From: Bacillus sp. NP157 | GTDB taxonomy: Bacteria; Pseudomonadota; Gammaproteobacteria; Xanthomonadales; Rhodanobacteraceae | Assembly (NCBI GenBank): GCA_018889975.1 | Contig: CP076546.1 | Location: forward strand, 3,348,001 to 3,412,000 | Length of the DNA: 64,000 nt | Direction of reading: 5' to 3' | Shown: positions 54,171 through 63,929 of the stretch, one piece after another | Position numbering within the stretch: the stretch's first letter is position 1 | Layout of the letters: every line of letters begins with the position of its first letter | Notes under the pieces: model-generated | Seen by the model: the letters and a program-made list of their open reading frames with translations, nothing else | What the model was told of the DNA's origin: nothing | Database searches by the model: none | Position numbers and translations under genes: made by a program

Positions 54171-57100
54171 ATGCAGTCCGTCTCACGCAACGCGGCCCCG
54201 CCGCGCCGCAAGCTCACCCTGGCCGTGGCGTTCGCCGTCGCGGCTGCCGCCAGCGGTAGCGCGTTCGCCCAGAGCAACGCCACCGGCTCCATCTTCGGTT
54301 CCGCCAATCCCGGCGACGTCATCCACATCGAGAACACCGACACCGGCCTGCGCCGTGACATCACGGTGGACAGCAACGGCCGTTACCGCGCCAACTCGCT
54401 GCCCATTGGTACGTACAACGTGACGCTGATGCACGACGGCACGGCGGTCGATACGCACAAGGCCGTCCAGACCCAGATCAGCCAGGGTACCGACGTGTCG
54501 TTCGCCGCCACGGCGACCGCCGCGAACGCCACCGATCTCGGCAGCGTCCAGGTCACCGCCAACAGCCTGCCTAGCATCGACGTCAGCTCGGTCGACTCAC
54601 GCACCGTGCTCAGCTCCGACCAGCTGTCCAAGCTGCCGATCGCCCGCACCTCGATCAGCTCCATCGCACTGCTGGCCCCGGGTACCACCTCGGCCGTCCG
54701 CGGCTACGGCAACGCGCTGTCCTTCGGCGGCTCCTCCGCGTCGGAAAACGCTTACTACATCAACGGCTTCCAGGTCACCAACCCGCTCACGGGCGTCAGC
54801 TCGCGCCAGCTCCCGTACGACGCGATCGACCAGGAACAGGTGCTGATCGGCGGCTACGGCGCGGAATATGGCCGCTCCACGGGTGGCGTCATCAACGTGG
54901 TGACCAAGCGCGGTTCGAACGAATGGAAGGGTGACGTCCAGGTCCTGTGGTCGCCGGATGCGCTCGCCCAGGCGCCGCGCAATATCTACCTGCGCAACGG
55001 AACCCTGTTCGAGCGCGGCAATCCTTATGCCCAGCGTGACCCCGAGAACCTGCAGTACTCGGCTTCGATCGGCGGTGCGCTGATCAAGGACAAGCTGTTC
55101 ATCTTCGGCGCCGCCGACTGGATTCGTCAGACCGGTAATTACACCGGCCCGAACACGGTCAGCGATGACGAGCACGACACCGCCAAGACCAAGCGCTGGT
55201 TGACCAAGATCGACTGGAACATCACCGACAACAATATCCTCGAGCTGACCGGCATCGGCGATAGCGAAACCACCGATGCATCGATCTTCGGCTACAACTA
55301 CCAGACCGGCCGTGGCGCGTATCTCGGCCACCAGTACACGAAGAACTACAACGGCACCCAGACCAACGCCACCCCCGGCGGCGATACCTATATCGCCCAC
55401 TACACCGGTTACATCACCGACGACCTGACGGTCAATGCGATGTACGGTCGTGCCCATTCGGACCACGAGCAGGATGTGAACGGCGCCTCCGGCGTCTCCT
55501 GCCCGTCGATCACCGATAACCGCGTGGAGTTCTCCAACAACCGCCAGACCGGTTGTACCGTCGGCGCCACCACCACCCTGCTCCCGGGCGCGAAAGACAG
55601 CACGAAGGGCTGGAGCGCGAACATCGAATACCGCCTGGGTGACCACGACCTTCGCGCCGGTGTCGATAACTACGTGCTGCGCGCTACCTCGGGCGCCATC
55701 CCGGTGGGCGGCACCACGTATACGTACGAAGACGTGGGCAACGGCGATGTCATCCGCCAGCGCCTGATCAACCTCGGCCTCGACCCGGGCCTGTACAACC
55801 CGGCGAATTTCCCGAACGGTTACTACGTCAACTCGTCGGCCCTGACCACCGGTACGTCGGCACGCACGAACCAGCGTTCGCAGTTCGCGGAAGACAACTG
55901 GCAGATCAGCGATCGCTGGCATTCGTACATCGGCCTGCGTAACGAGCAGTTCTCGAACTACAACGGCGTCGGCGAAGCCTATGCCCGCTCGCGCCACCAG
56001 CTCGATCCGCGCCTGGGCGTGTCGTGGGACGTGTACGGCGACAGCTCGCTGAAGGTGTACGCCAACGCGGGCCGCTACCACCTCGGCCTGCCCACCTCGG
56101 TGGCTATCCGCGGTGCGGGCCCGTCGAGCTATCCGTCGCAGTTCCTCGGCTTCACCGGCATCGATCCCGCCACCGGTGTTCCCACCGGCCTGATCGAAGG
56201 TACGGCGTCCGGCACGTACTACCTCAACGGTGCGAACGGCGTGCCGCCGGATGCGAAGACCGTGTCGGCGAAGCAGCTGCACTCGTACTACCAGGACGAG
56301 TACATCCTCGGCTTCGACAAGCAGTTGCAGGACAACTGGGTGGTCGGCGCGAAGGCCATGTACCGCAAGCTGCGCAGCCTGATCGACGATACCTGCGATC
56401 CGGCGCCGATCCAGGCCTGGGGCGATGCGAACGGCCTGAGCGACGAAGTGAAGGCCGGCATCGGCCGAAGCACGGGCTGCTGGTTGTTCAACCCGGGCCG
56501 CGCTAACACCATCGTGCTGTCGCCGGCCGATGGCCAGTACCTCGACGTGCCGCTCAGCGCCAAGGACATGGGCTTCCCGAAGCCGAAGCGTGCGTACTAT
56601 ATGCTCGACCTGTACGCCGAACACCAGTTCAGCGACAAGTGGTACGGCAAGATCGACTACACGTATTCGCGTAGCTTCGGTAACTCGGAAGGCCAGCTCG
56701 ATTCGAACATCGTCCAGGCCGACGTGTCGACCACTGAAAGCTGGGATTTCCCGGCGATCATGGAAAACACCAATGGCGACCTGCCGAACGACCACAAGCA
56801 CCAGCTTCGCGTCTACGGTACGTATGCACCGACGGACGAGTGGCAGTTCTCCACCGTCACCCGCATCACCTCGGGCGCACCGGTCAGCTGCCTTGGCACG
56901 CGTCCGCTGTCGGCGGGTGGCGATCCGTACGGCTACGGCAACAACTACTTCTGGTGCAACGGCGAGCCTGCCCAGCGTGGCAGCTTCGGCCGCACGCCCT
57001 GGACGTACACGCTGGACATGAGCGCCGCCTGGAAGCCGCTGTTCGCCGACCACAAACTGTCGTTCACGGTCGACGTGTTCAACCTGCTGGGCAAGCAGGA

Positions 57101-57227
57101 AGTCACCCAGTACTACGAAACCGGCGAGCTCGCATCCGGCCTGGCCAACCCGCAGTACAAGCGTGCCCGCTCGTTCCAGGACCCGCGTTACGTTCGCCTT
57201 GGCGCGCGTTACGACTTCACCCTCTGA
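54171..57227 (+). CDS. TonB-dependent receptor, Oar-like (first of pair)
   Basis: A 1018-residue outer-membrane receptor. The signal peptide (LTLAVAFAVAAAASGSAFA) leads to a carboxypeptidase-regulatory-like domain (about 40-110: GSIFGSANPGDVIHIENTDTGLRRDITVD and YRANSLPIGTYNVTL), then the plug domain (VQVTANSLPSIDVSSVDSRTVLSSDQLSKLPI and GYGAEYGRSTGGVINVVTKRGSNEWKG) and a beta-barrel ending RYVRLGARYDFTL. This is the Oar/OmpA-related TBDR type; such receptors import large or plant-derived substrates using TonB energy. A strong AGGAGG precedes the ATG. The ligand is unknown. Confidence 0.9.
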   Translation: MQSVSRNAAPPRRKLTLAVAFAVAAAASGSAFAQSNATGSIFGSANPGDVIHIENTDTGLRRDITVDSNGRYRANSLPIGTYNVTLMHDGTAVDTHKAVQTQISQGTDVSFAATATAANATDLGSVQVTANSLPSIDVSSVDSRTVLSSDQLSKLPIARTSISSIALLAPGTTSAVRGYGNALSFGGSSASENAYYINGFQVTNPLTGVSSRQLPYDAIDQEQVLIGGYGAEYGRSTGGVINVVTKRGSNEWKGDVQVLWSPDALAQAPRNIYLRNGTLFERGNPYAQRDPENLQYSASIGGALIKDKLFIFGAADWIRQTGNYTGPNTVSDDEHDTAKTKRWLTKIDWNITDNNILELTGIGDSETTDASIFGYNYQTGRGAYLGHQYTKNYNGTQTNATPGGDTYIAHYTGYITDDLTVNAMYGRAHSDHEQDVNGASGVSCPSITDNRVEFSNNRQTGCTVGATTTLLPGAKDSTKGWSANIEYRLGDHDLRAGVDNYVLRATSGAIPVGGTTYTYEDVGNGDVIRQRLINLGLDPGLYNPANFPNGYYVNSSALTTGTSARTNQRSQFAEDNWQISDRWHSYIGLRNEQFSNYNGVGEAYARSRHQLDPRLGVSWDVYGDSSLKVYANAGRYHLGLPTSVAIRGAGPSSYPSQFLGFTGIDPATGVPTGLIEGTASGTYYLNGANGVPPDAKTVSAKQLHSYYQDEYILGFDKQLQDNWVVGAKAMYRKLRSLIDDTCDPAPIQAWGDANGLSDEVKAGIGRSTGCWLFNPGRANTIVLSPADGQYLDVPLSAKDMGFPKPKRAYYMLDLYAEHQFSDKWYGKIDYTYSRSFGNSEGQLDSNIVQADVSTTESWDFPAIMENTNGDLPNDHKHQLRVYGTYAPTDEWQFSTVTRITSGAPVSCLGTRPLSAGGDPYGYGNNYFWCNGEPAQRGSFGRTPWTYTLDMSAAWKPLFADHKLSFTVDVFNLLGKQEVTQYYETGELASGLANPQYKRARSFQDPRYVRLGARYDFTL

Positions 57228-57271
57228 TGTTGCTTAGCGCATAACAAAAACAGCTGCATTTCCCCGGATCT

Positions 57272-57306
57272 TGGCCGCTCTCTTGGAAGGGAGCGGCCAT
57301 TTTTTT
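57272..57306 (+). terminator. Rho-independent terminator of the first receptor gene
   Basis: Stem TGGCCGCTC / GAGCGGCCA with a ten-base loop and seven T, 45 bases after the stop. Confidence 0.9.
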
Positions 57307-57734
57307 GCCCGTCTTTCGGCGCGCTTTCGTTCATAAAGCCTGTTTTTGTACGTAAAATTGCTGTGTAGCAGCCTGCGAATGATGAAACTTGTTTTATGTT
57401 CGCCCGCACCATTCACGCAAGTTTTTACTTCCGTTTTTGCACCTTTCTCCCAACGGCGCGCGCTCGCGCCGACAGGGCATCGCGTTGAACCTTGCGAATG
57501 CGCGATGCGCAAGCCATCCAAATCCCTACGTTCATGAATCAGGCATTGAGTGCGCCCTGCGCACGGCATAGGTTTCGCCTGCTTGTTGCAGTTTCGTTAA
57601 TGCGACGGCGGCGAATCGATTTGGAGGAGTCGACGCCATAAGGGGCCCGGATAGCCACCCACCACTCCGGCCGCTCGCCTTGCCATGGCGTGCGGCGCGG
57701 TTTGCACCATTTGGCCATTGGCCGGGGAGATTTG
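57307..57734. other. Low-GC intergenic region upstream of the second receptor
   Basis: About 430 bases, clearly lower in GC than the coding regions up to about 57450. It should hold the promoter of the second receptor, since a strong terminator precedes it. I see no gene, and no -35/-10 pair that I would defend; runs such as TTTTTGTACGTAAAATTG are candidate elements only. Confidence 0.4.
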
Positions 57735-60700
57735 ATGGAAACGCGTCACACCTACAGGCAAGCCACTCGTCGCGCGCTCGCGCTCGCCGTGGCGATCGGA
57801 CTCGGCGTCGCCAGCACGGCCACGCTCGCACAGAGCACCGCAGGCAGCATCTTCGGTACCGCCCAGCCGGGCAGCACGATCACCGCAACCAACAGCGGCA
57901 GCGGCGTCAGCCGTTCGGCAACGGTCGGCAACGACGGTCGCTTCAACATCGTCTCGCTGCCGCCGGGTAGCTATAAGGTCACCACCAGCGGTGGCGCGGC
58001 ATCGACCACGCGCGACGTGCAGGTCGTGGCCGGCCAGGGCTTCAACGTGAACCTGACCGCGCCGGCCGGCAGTGCGACGGCGGCGAACGCCGAAGACCTC
58101 GGCGCCGTGTCGGTCAGCGCGAATGCGCTGCCGCCGATCGACGTCGCTTCGGCACAGACCAGCACCGTGATGACTGCGGAGCAGATCAAGCAGCTGCCGC
58201 TGGCACGCAACCAGACCGCCGTGGCCCTGCTCGCACCGGGTGCGACGAAGGGTGACAGCGCGTTCGGCAACCTTGCCTCGTTCGGTGGCGCGTCGGTGGC
58301 TGAAAACAGCTACTACGTGAACGGCTTCAACGTCACCAACTTCTTCCAGAGCCTGACCTACTCGCAGGTTCCGTTCGAAGCGATCGACTCGGAAGACATC
58401 CAGGACGGTGGCTACGGCGCCGAGTACGGCAACTCGACCGGCGGCGTGATCTCGGTCAATACCAAGCGCGGCACGAACACCTGGCAGGGTGGCATCGACT
58501 TCACCTGGAACCCGTACCAGCTGCAGGCCAACCAGCCGAACATTTACCTGAAGAACGGTTCGCTGCTGCAGAACAACCGTCACAACAGCAACTACGTGGT
58601 CGGTAACAACGGCTCCGGTAACGCGACCGACTTCGGCCAGCGCTGGAACGCCTGGCTGGGCGGCCCGCTGATCAAGGACAAGCTGTTCATGTTCGCCCTG
58701 GTCGGCGGCACGCGCACGGCTGACGAGCATTACGGCGACACCACGGGTGGCGGCAACTACAACAAGACCACCATCAAGGATCCGCGTTACCTGGTGAAGC
58801 TGGACTGGAACATCAACGAGAGCAACATCCTCGAGTACACCGGCTTCAGCGATACCACCACGCAGCAGCAGAGCGTCTACGGCTACGAGTACGACGATAA
58901 CGGCCAGCCGCATCGCGACGACTACCTGGGCCAGGTCTACAACAAGGGTGGTGGCATGACCAACATCCTGAAGTACACCAACTACATCACCGACGACCTG
59001 ACCCTGACCGGCCAGTTCGGCAAGAGCACCAACAAGCGCGTCAGCACGGCCACGGCCGCCAACGGCATCGTCGAGACGTACGACGGCAACATCTTCGACG
59101 CCGCCAACTCGCCGGGTTGCCCGTCGATCACCGACTCGCGCACCCCGGTCAACAACGGTGCCGCCGGTTACCCGCACTGCTCGTTCGCCGGTTCGCTGAA
59201 CACGCCGAACGGTGAAGACAAGCGCGAAGCAGGCCGCATCGACCTCGAGTACCACATCGGCGACCACGAAATTAAGGGTGGCTGGGCACGCGACCACTTC
59301 CAGACCGATACCGGCACTGCCTATGAAGGCGGTGCGCTGTACACCTACAGCTCGATCCCGGCGTCGATCCTGGGCCATGATCCGGGCCTCGATCCGGCCG
59401 ACAGCGTCGTCCGCCAGACGATCTTCGCCACCGGCGCCAAGGTCGGCATCACGCAGAAGTCCTACTACCTGCAGGACAACTGGCACATCACCGACAACTT
59501 CATGGCGCGCCTGGGCGTTCGCAACGATGCGTTCGAGAACACGAACAGCCTCGGCCAGACGTACGTGAAGCAGGTGCACAGCTGGCAGCCGCGCCTCGGC
59601 TTCTCGTGGGATGTCCACGGTGATTCCACGCTGAAGATCTACGGCAGCGCCGGCGACTACTCGCTGCCGCTGGATGGCAACGTGGCCCTGCGTGGTGCAT
59701 CGGCTTCGCTGTACCAGCTCAAGTACTTCAGCTACACGGGCGTGGATCCGCTTACCGGCGCCCCGCTGGGCCTGGGGCCGCTCACCGACGCCTACGCCAA
59801 CGCCTTCCCGGCACGCACGGGCACGACCTATGCGAACGGCGAAGCGGGCGTGGTGCCGAACCCGACCGCCGTGGCGACCCAGGACCTCAAGCCGTTCAAG
59901 CAGCGTGAGTTCATCCTCGGTGCGCAGCAGCAGGTCGAGGACTGGACCCTCGGCGTGAAGGCGGTCTACCGTCGCATCCTCACCGGCATCGATGACTCGT
60001 GCGACTTCCGTCCGATCGCCAAGGCCGCGAATGCGCAGTACGGCCTGAACCTCGATACCACCAGCCTGACCCCGGAAGCGTCGAACGTGCCGGGCTGCTA
60101 CATCTTCAACCCGGGTAGCGCGGTGACCCTGCGTACGCCGGTGGATGCCACGAACACGCTGTACAACATCCACCTCACCGGTGACGACGTCGGCGAGCCG
60201 AAGTACAAGCGCGCGTATGAAGCCCTGCAGCTGACGGCCGAGCGTAACTTCGACAACACCTGGTACCTGAAGACGTCGTACGTGTGGTCGCACCTGCGCG
60301 GCAACTCGGAAGGCGGCGTGGATTCGAGCAACGGCCAGGCCGATACCGGCACGACCGAACTGTTCGACTATCCGGAAATCATGGCTGGTTCGAATGGCTA
60401 CCTGCCGAACGATCGCAAGCACACGTTCAAGGTCTACGGTGCGTGGCAGATCACCGACCAGTGGCTGGTGGGCGCGAATGGCGTGTTCCAGACCGGTCGT
60501 CCGGAGAACTGCTATGGCCTGAACCCGATCGATGCCGTGGTTAACGGTGGTTACGGCTCGGGTGCGTACCTGTACTGCGATGGCATGATCGTGAAGCGTG
60601 GTTCGGTGGGTCGTACGCCGTCGTACTGGAACATCGACCTGAATGCGTCGTACAAGCCGGTCTGGGCGCGTGGCGTGACGCTTTCGGCTAGCGTGTTCAA

Positions 60701-60851
60701 CGTGTTCAACAAGCAGCACACGACGACGATCAACGAAGTGGGCGAAGACCCGAACGGCGCGCCGCTGACCGATAGCACGTACAAGGTTCCGACGAGCTTC
60801 CAGTCTCCGCGTTACGTGCAGGTTTCTGCCGAGTATGACTTCTCGCTCTGA
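57735..60851 (+). CDS. TonB-dependent receptor, Oar-like (second of pair)
   Basis: A 1038-residue paralogue of the preceding receptor with the same layout: signal peptide (ALALAVAIGLGVASTATLAQ), carboxypeptidase-like domain (GSIFGTAQPGSTITATNSGSGVSRSATVGNDGRFNIVSL), plug (VSVSANALPPIDVASAQTSTVMTAEQIKQLPL and GYGAEYGNSTGGVISVNTKRGTNTWQG) and a barrel ending in RYVQVSAEYDFSL. Barrel loops differ from the first receptor, so the two likely take different ligands. The ATG at 57735 is preceded by GGGGAGA. Its own promoter region is expected in the gap before it. Confidence 0.9.
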   Translation: METRHTYRQATRRALALAVAIGLGVASTATLAQSTAGSIFGTAQPGSTITATNSGSGVSRSATVGNDGRFNIVSLPPGSYKVTTSGGAASTTRDVQVVAGQGFNVNLTAPAGSATAANAEDLGAVSVSANALPPIDVASAQTSTVMTAEQIKQLPLARNQTAVALLAPGATKGDSAFGNLASFGGASVAENSYYVNGFNVTNFFQSLTYSQVPFEAIDSEDIQDGGYGAEYGNSTGGVISVNTKRGTNTWQGGIDFTWNPYQLQANQPNIYLKNGSLLQNNRHNSNYVVGNNGSGNATDFGQRWNAWLGGPLIKDKLFMFALVGGTRTADEHYGDTTGGGNYNKTTIKDPRYLVKLDWNINESNILEYTGFSDTTTQQQSVYGYEYDDNGQPHRDDYLGQVYNKGGGMTNILKYTNYITDDLTLTGQFGKSTNKRVSTATAANGIVETYDGNIFDAANSPGCPSITDSRTPVNNGAAGYPHCSFAGSLNTPNGEDKREAGRIDLEYHIGDHEIKGGWARDHFQTDTGTAYEGGALYTYSSIPASILGHDPGLDPADSVVRQTIFATGAKVGITQKSYYLQDNWHITDNFMARLGVRNDAFENTNSLGQTYVKQVHSWQPRLGFSWDVHGDSTLKIYGSAGDYSLPLDGNVALRGASASLYQLKYFSYTGVDPLTGAPLGLGPLTDAYANAFPARTGTTYANGEAGVVPNPTAVATQDLKPFKQREFILGAQQQVEDWTLGVKAVYRRILTGIDDSCDFRPIAKAANAQYGLNLDTTSLTPEASNVPGCYIFNPGSAVTLRTPVDATNTLYNIHLTGDDVGEPKYKRAYEALQLTAERNFDNTWYLKTSYVWSHLRGNSEGGVDSSNGQADTGTTELFDYPEIMAGSNGYLPNDRKHTFKVYGAWQITDQWLVGANGVFQTGRPENCYGLNPIDAVVNGGYGSGAYLYCDGMIVKRGSVGRTPSYWNIDLNASYKPVWARGVTLSASVFNVFNKQHTTTINEVGEDPNGAPLTDSTYKVPTSFQSPRYVQVSAEYDFSL

Positions 60852-60922
60852 TTGATCCATCACAAGAAGACAAGGCGCGCGGGACTCCCTCCCGCGCCGC
60901 TTTGCAAATCTCCCCCAGATCG

Positions 60923-60951
60923 CCGCTCGCTCCCACGGGCGGCTTTTTTTA
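60923..60951 (+). terminator. Rho-independent terminator of the second receptor gene
   Basis: Stem GCCGCTCG / CGGGCGGC (one G-T pair) and seven T. A first GC-rich hairpin (GCGCGGGA / TCCCGCGC, 60876-60898) lies 25 bases after the stop, so there are two stems in series. Confidence 0.85.
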
Positions 60952-61005
60952 TGCGGTTGCCGCGTCGCGACCATGCCTGACGGCCTCCGGCCGAACCTCG
61001 GCCCT

Positions 61006-61028
61006 GTAGGAGCGCGCCTGCGCGCGAT
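61006..61028 (+). repeat. REP-like palindrome copy left of the IS110 region
   Basis: Full forward copy of the repeat. It lies 250 bases before the end of the transposase gene; another copy of the same orientation flanks the other side (62507-62529). Confidence 0.85.
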
Positions 61029-61064
61029 GGCCTCCCGCGCGGCGCTCATGCGTGGTCGCAGGAC

Positions 61065-61203
61065 AGCCCTCGGTGCCTACCCTCGCTGCTCAGACAGGTC
61101 CTCCGCGCTCGACAGGGTTGGCCGCAGCCGCGGCCCATGTATTTGATTAGCCTTCGGCTGCTCGCTTGTGCGGAACTCGCCTCGAGGGTAGGCACCGAGG
61201 GCT
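61065..61203. repeat. 139-bp element with perfect 21-bp inverted ends
   Basis: The segment begins AGCCCTCGGTGCC (61065) and ends in its exact reverse complement (61183-61203), 21 of 21 bases matching. The 97-base interior holds two smaller hairpins, GGCCGC-AGCC-GCGGCC (about 61124-61139) and AGCC-TTC-GGCT (about 61149-61159). No protein is encoded. It may be a miniature transposable element or a structured RNA; no similar element is seen elsewhere in the window. Confidence 0.8.
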
Positions 61204-61277
61204 CTCTTCAGCATTGCCGCGAGCTGGGTGGGACAGCCGGGTACGCGGCGGCGCTTTTGTAGATACTCTCTTCCCGG

Positions 61278-62267
61278 TCAACCCTGCCTAAGGTGCTCTG
61301 GGCTAAAAAGCTTGGTGACGTCGAAGTTTTCGTTGTCGCGCAGGCAAGCCCAGAGCCCGGTGAGGTATTTGCGCATGACTGCCGCGAGGGCCTGGCGCTT
61401 GGCCTTTCCGCGACGAAGCAGCTGTTCGTAGAAGGCTTTGACCAAGGGGTCGTAGCGCACGGCAACCAGCGCAGGCATGTACATGCCTGCGCGCAGGTAG
61501 GTGTTTCCGCCCTTGCTTAGCCGCGGCCGTCCGTGGACGCTCGTGCCCGATTGGGTGTGACAAACGTCCAGGCCCGCATGGCGGCTGACCTGCGGCGCTT
61601 TCATAGTGCTGGGAAGCATGGCCAGTTCAGCGAGTACCGCCATCGCCGAGACCTCGGCGATGCCCGGGGCTGCGGTCATGTGGCGAAGCTGGGCTTGGCG
61701 CACCGGATCGGTGTCGATCTGCTGGCGCATCGCACCGCGCAGGCGTTCGATGCGCCGATCGAGGGTGGCGACGGCCTCGGTTTCGTCCTCGAGCAGCAGC
61801 ACATGCGTGCCCTTCTTGGCAGTCAGGGCGTGCAGGCGGTTCTTCGCGCGGACCCGCTCCCCCAACAGCCGGTTCACCTGCCGTCCCAGGTCCCGCAGGG
61901 CCAGGTCCGCCTGCTCCGGTGCGATCCAGCGTGCCGGCTTGAGCGCCTCGCCATACTCGGCAAGCAACCCCGCATCGATCGTGTCGGTCTTGGTGCCCTT
62001 GAGCTTGAGCTGGGCGAACCGCTTGGCACTGCGCGGGTTGATGACCGAGACCGGCAATCCAGCCCGATCCAGCGCGATGGCCAGGTCCAGGTGATAGATC
62101 CCGGTCGCTTCCATCACCACCCAGGAAGGCCGTAAATCCAGAAGCTTCCTGGCCAGCCGTGCATGTCCTGCCGGGGTTTGCTCGAACTTCCCCAGCGCAA
62201 CACCCTTGCCGTTGTCATACGAGGCCACGGCGCAGTCGCGCGCGCTGACGTCCAATCCGATCGACAT
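61278..62267 (-). mobile_element. IS110-family transposase gene
   Basis: A 329-residue IS110-type transposase. The N-terminal RuvC-like DEDD domain shows GLDVSARD (D6), VVMEATGIYH, and KTDTIDAGLLAEYG (two aspartates); the C-terminal Transposase_20 domain carries HMTAAPGIAEVSA and the serine-containing GTSVHGRPRLSKGGNTYLRAG. These elements lack terminal inverted repeats and use a bridge RNA encoded in their non-coding end. The start is placed at the third possible codon (62267), where AAGGG is 8 bases upstream. The gene appears intact. The exact IS ends are not visible; they should lie between the flanking REP copies. Confidence 0.9.
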
Positions 62268-62273
62268 GACCAT

Positions 62274-62506
62274 CCCTTACATCCTCCGCGAGTTAGCGTG
62301 AGAATGGATCCGGCTCCCCGACCCCGCATTTTTTGCCCCTGCAACCTTGTATGCGAAGTCCCTCGCGGGCTTCTGGATACTCTCCGCAGTTGGCAATGGG
62401 GCGGGGGGCCACTCTACAGGCGAAGTCAGGAACATCCTGCTTCAAGGAGCGCGCGGCCTCCCCGGAATCCTTCGCACACCCCCCGGATGGGAGGCACCGC
62501 CAAGAT
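62274..62506. other. Non-coding end of the IS110 element, bridge-RNA candidate region
   Basis: About 230 bases upstream of the transposase start hold no gene. In IS110 elements of the classical group the bridge RNA is encoded in this upstream end. A GGATACTCTC string (62374) has a match, GATACTCTC, on the other side of the transposase (61261), which could mark element ends. I cannot fold this region by eye, so this is a candidate location only. Confidence 0.35.
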
Positions 62507-62529
62507 ACAAGGAGCGCGCCTGCGCGCGA
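62507..62529 (+). repeat. REP-like palindrome copy right of the IS110 region
   Basis: Forward copy with the palindrome core intact but the leading GTAG replaced by ACAAG. A partial copy (CAAGGAGCGCGCGG) lies at about 62443. Between here and the end of the EamA gene (62636) no other feature is visible. Confidence 0.75.
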
Positions 62530-62635
62530 ACCAGAAACATGGCGGCGCAGCCGCAACATGCGTGCACCCTCACCACGAGACCTCAAACGTTTCGCGCGCA
62601 AACGGCGCTTTGTTCCAACGCAGGACCGATAGACC

Positions 62636-63517
62636 TCACGCAGCCCTACGCCTCGCCGCGATCCCCGGCCCCACGACGAACACGCCGATTCCCATCAGGA
62701 TCAGTGCCGCGCCGATCCACACGACCGATGGAAACGTTTCGCCAAAAACCAGCCGTGCGGTTGCCATGCCTGATACGGGGACCAGTAGCGACAGCGGTGC
62801 GACGGAGGCTGCGGGGTAGGTTTTCATCAGGTAGTTCCAGACCGCATAGCCGTAGACGGTCGTGATGTATGCCTGGAACAGGACGGATCCCATGGCGGGC
62901 CAGGTGATCGTCGTTGGCAGTGCTTCGAAGCCGGAGGGCCCTCGGGCGACGAGGGTGAGCACGACAAGTGCCGGCGTGGCGAAGGCGCTGGTCCACACGA
63001 TGAAGGCGAGCATGTCGGCGGGGCGGTAGCGTTTGACGATGAGGTTGCACAGGCTCCAGTTGAGCGCGGCGAGCAGGACCAGTGCTGTGCCGGTGGTGGG
63101 TGCGTTGCCGGGTGCCGCGTGGATCACGATGACGAGGCCGGCGATGCCGAGCAGCATGCCGATCAGTTGGGGTGCCCGGATGGCTTCGCGGAAGACGAGC
63201 GCACTGAACACGACGGTGAGGAAGGCGGTGAACTGGAGCACCAGCGAGGACAGGCCGGGCGACATGCCGAGGGACATGGCGATGTTGACGGTGCCCCACA
63301 GTCCGGCGCCGAACAGCACGCCGTAGAGCGCCAGCGCGAGGATGGGTACTTCGCGGGGGCGGCGGAGGAAGCAGGCCAGGGGCAAGGCGGTGAAGGCGAA
63401 GCGCAGCGTCGTCAGCACGAAGGGATCGAGTGCGCGCAGGCCGAGTTCGATCACCGAGAAGTTACTGCCCCAGATGAGCGTCACGAGGACGCCCAGCATC
63501 AGGTGAACAGGCCGCAT
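62636..63517 (-). CDS. EamA/DMT superfamily exporter
   Basis: A 293-residue membrane protein with ten predicted helices in two EamA repeats: WGSNFSVIELGLRALDPFVLTTLRFAF in the first and NWSLCNLIVKRYRPADMLAFIVWTSAF in the second. The layout and the terminal FGETFPSVVWIGAALILMGIGVFV match the O-acetylserine/cysteine exporter type (EamA), but the substrate is uncertain. The ATG at 63517 begins the first helix; the open frame extends 171 bases upstream and is not used. Confidence 0.88.
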   Translation of the reverse strand: MRPVHLMLGVLVTLIWGSNFSVIELGLRALDPFVLTTLRFAFTALPLACFLRRPREVPILALALYGVLFGAGLWGTVNIAMSLGMSPGLSSLVLQFTAFLTVVFSALVFREAIRAPQLIGMLLGIAGLVIVIHAAPGNAPTTGTALVLLAALNWSLCNLIVKRYRPADMLAFIVWTSAFATPALVVLTLVARGPSGFEALPTTITWPAMGSVLFQAYITTVYGYAVWNYLMKTYPAASVAPLSLLVPVSGMATARLVFGETFPSVVWIGAALILMGIGVFVVGPGIAARRRAA

Positions 63518-63605
63518 GCAAACTCCCTGCGCGTGGAAAGGCACCAGCGTAAGCGTTGCAGGGTGTGCGGCCAATCGGAACTTTCTGAAAAACCGGCTGG
63601 CCGGC

Positions 63606-63929
63606 TCAGGCGAACCGGCGCGATACCCCGACGTACAGGAGGTGGCCCAGGCCCGTGGTGGCGACCAGCACGGCCACCGCGGCGGCATTCATTTCCTGCC
63701 AGCCCGCGATCTGCACGATGGCGAAGCCGATCGCCACGAGCACCAGCACGCTGCCCCAGCGGAGCGAGGACTGCCGGCGCTGGTTGATCTCGGTGTCGAA
63801 CCACTGGCGTTGCAGGTCACCGGTGAGGCCTGCCTGGATCATCTTGTGGCGGAAGCGGGCGTCGATGATCCATTTGATCGGCAGGACGATCGCGGCGAAG
63901 AAGGCGATGGCGGTAAAGTCGATATCCAT
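63606..63929 (-). CDS. Small membrane protein, unknown function
   Basis: A 107-residue protein with helices at about 5-22 (FTAIAFFAAIVLPIKWII), 58-75 (WGSVLVLVAIGFAIVQIAG) and 80-100 (AVAVLVATTGLGHLLYVG). Between the first two is a charged loop (RFRHKMIQAGLTGDLQRQWFDTEINQRRQSSL). I recognise no family; small three-helix proteins of this kind occur beside transport genes. It lies 88 bases upstream of the EamA gene on the same strand. The last 70 bases of the window show no further gene. Confidence 0.6.
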   Translation of the reverse strand: MDIDFTAIAFFAAIVLPIKWIIDARFRHKMIQAGLTGDLQRQWFDTEINQRRQSSLRWGSVLVLVAIGFAIVQIAGWQEMNAAAVAVLVATTGLGHLLYVGVSRRFA

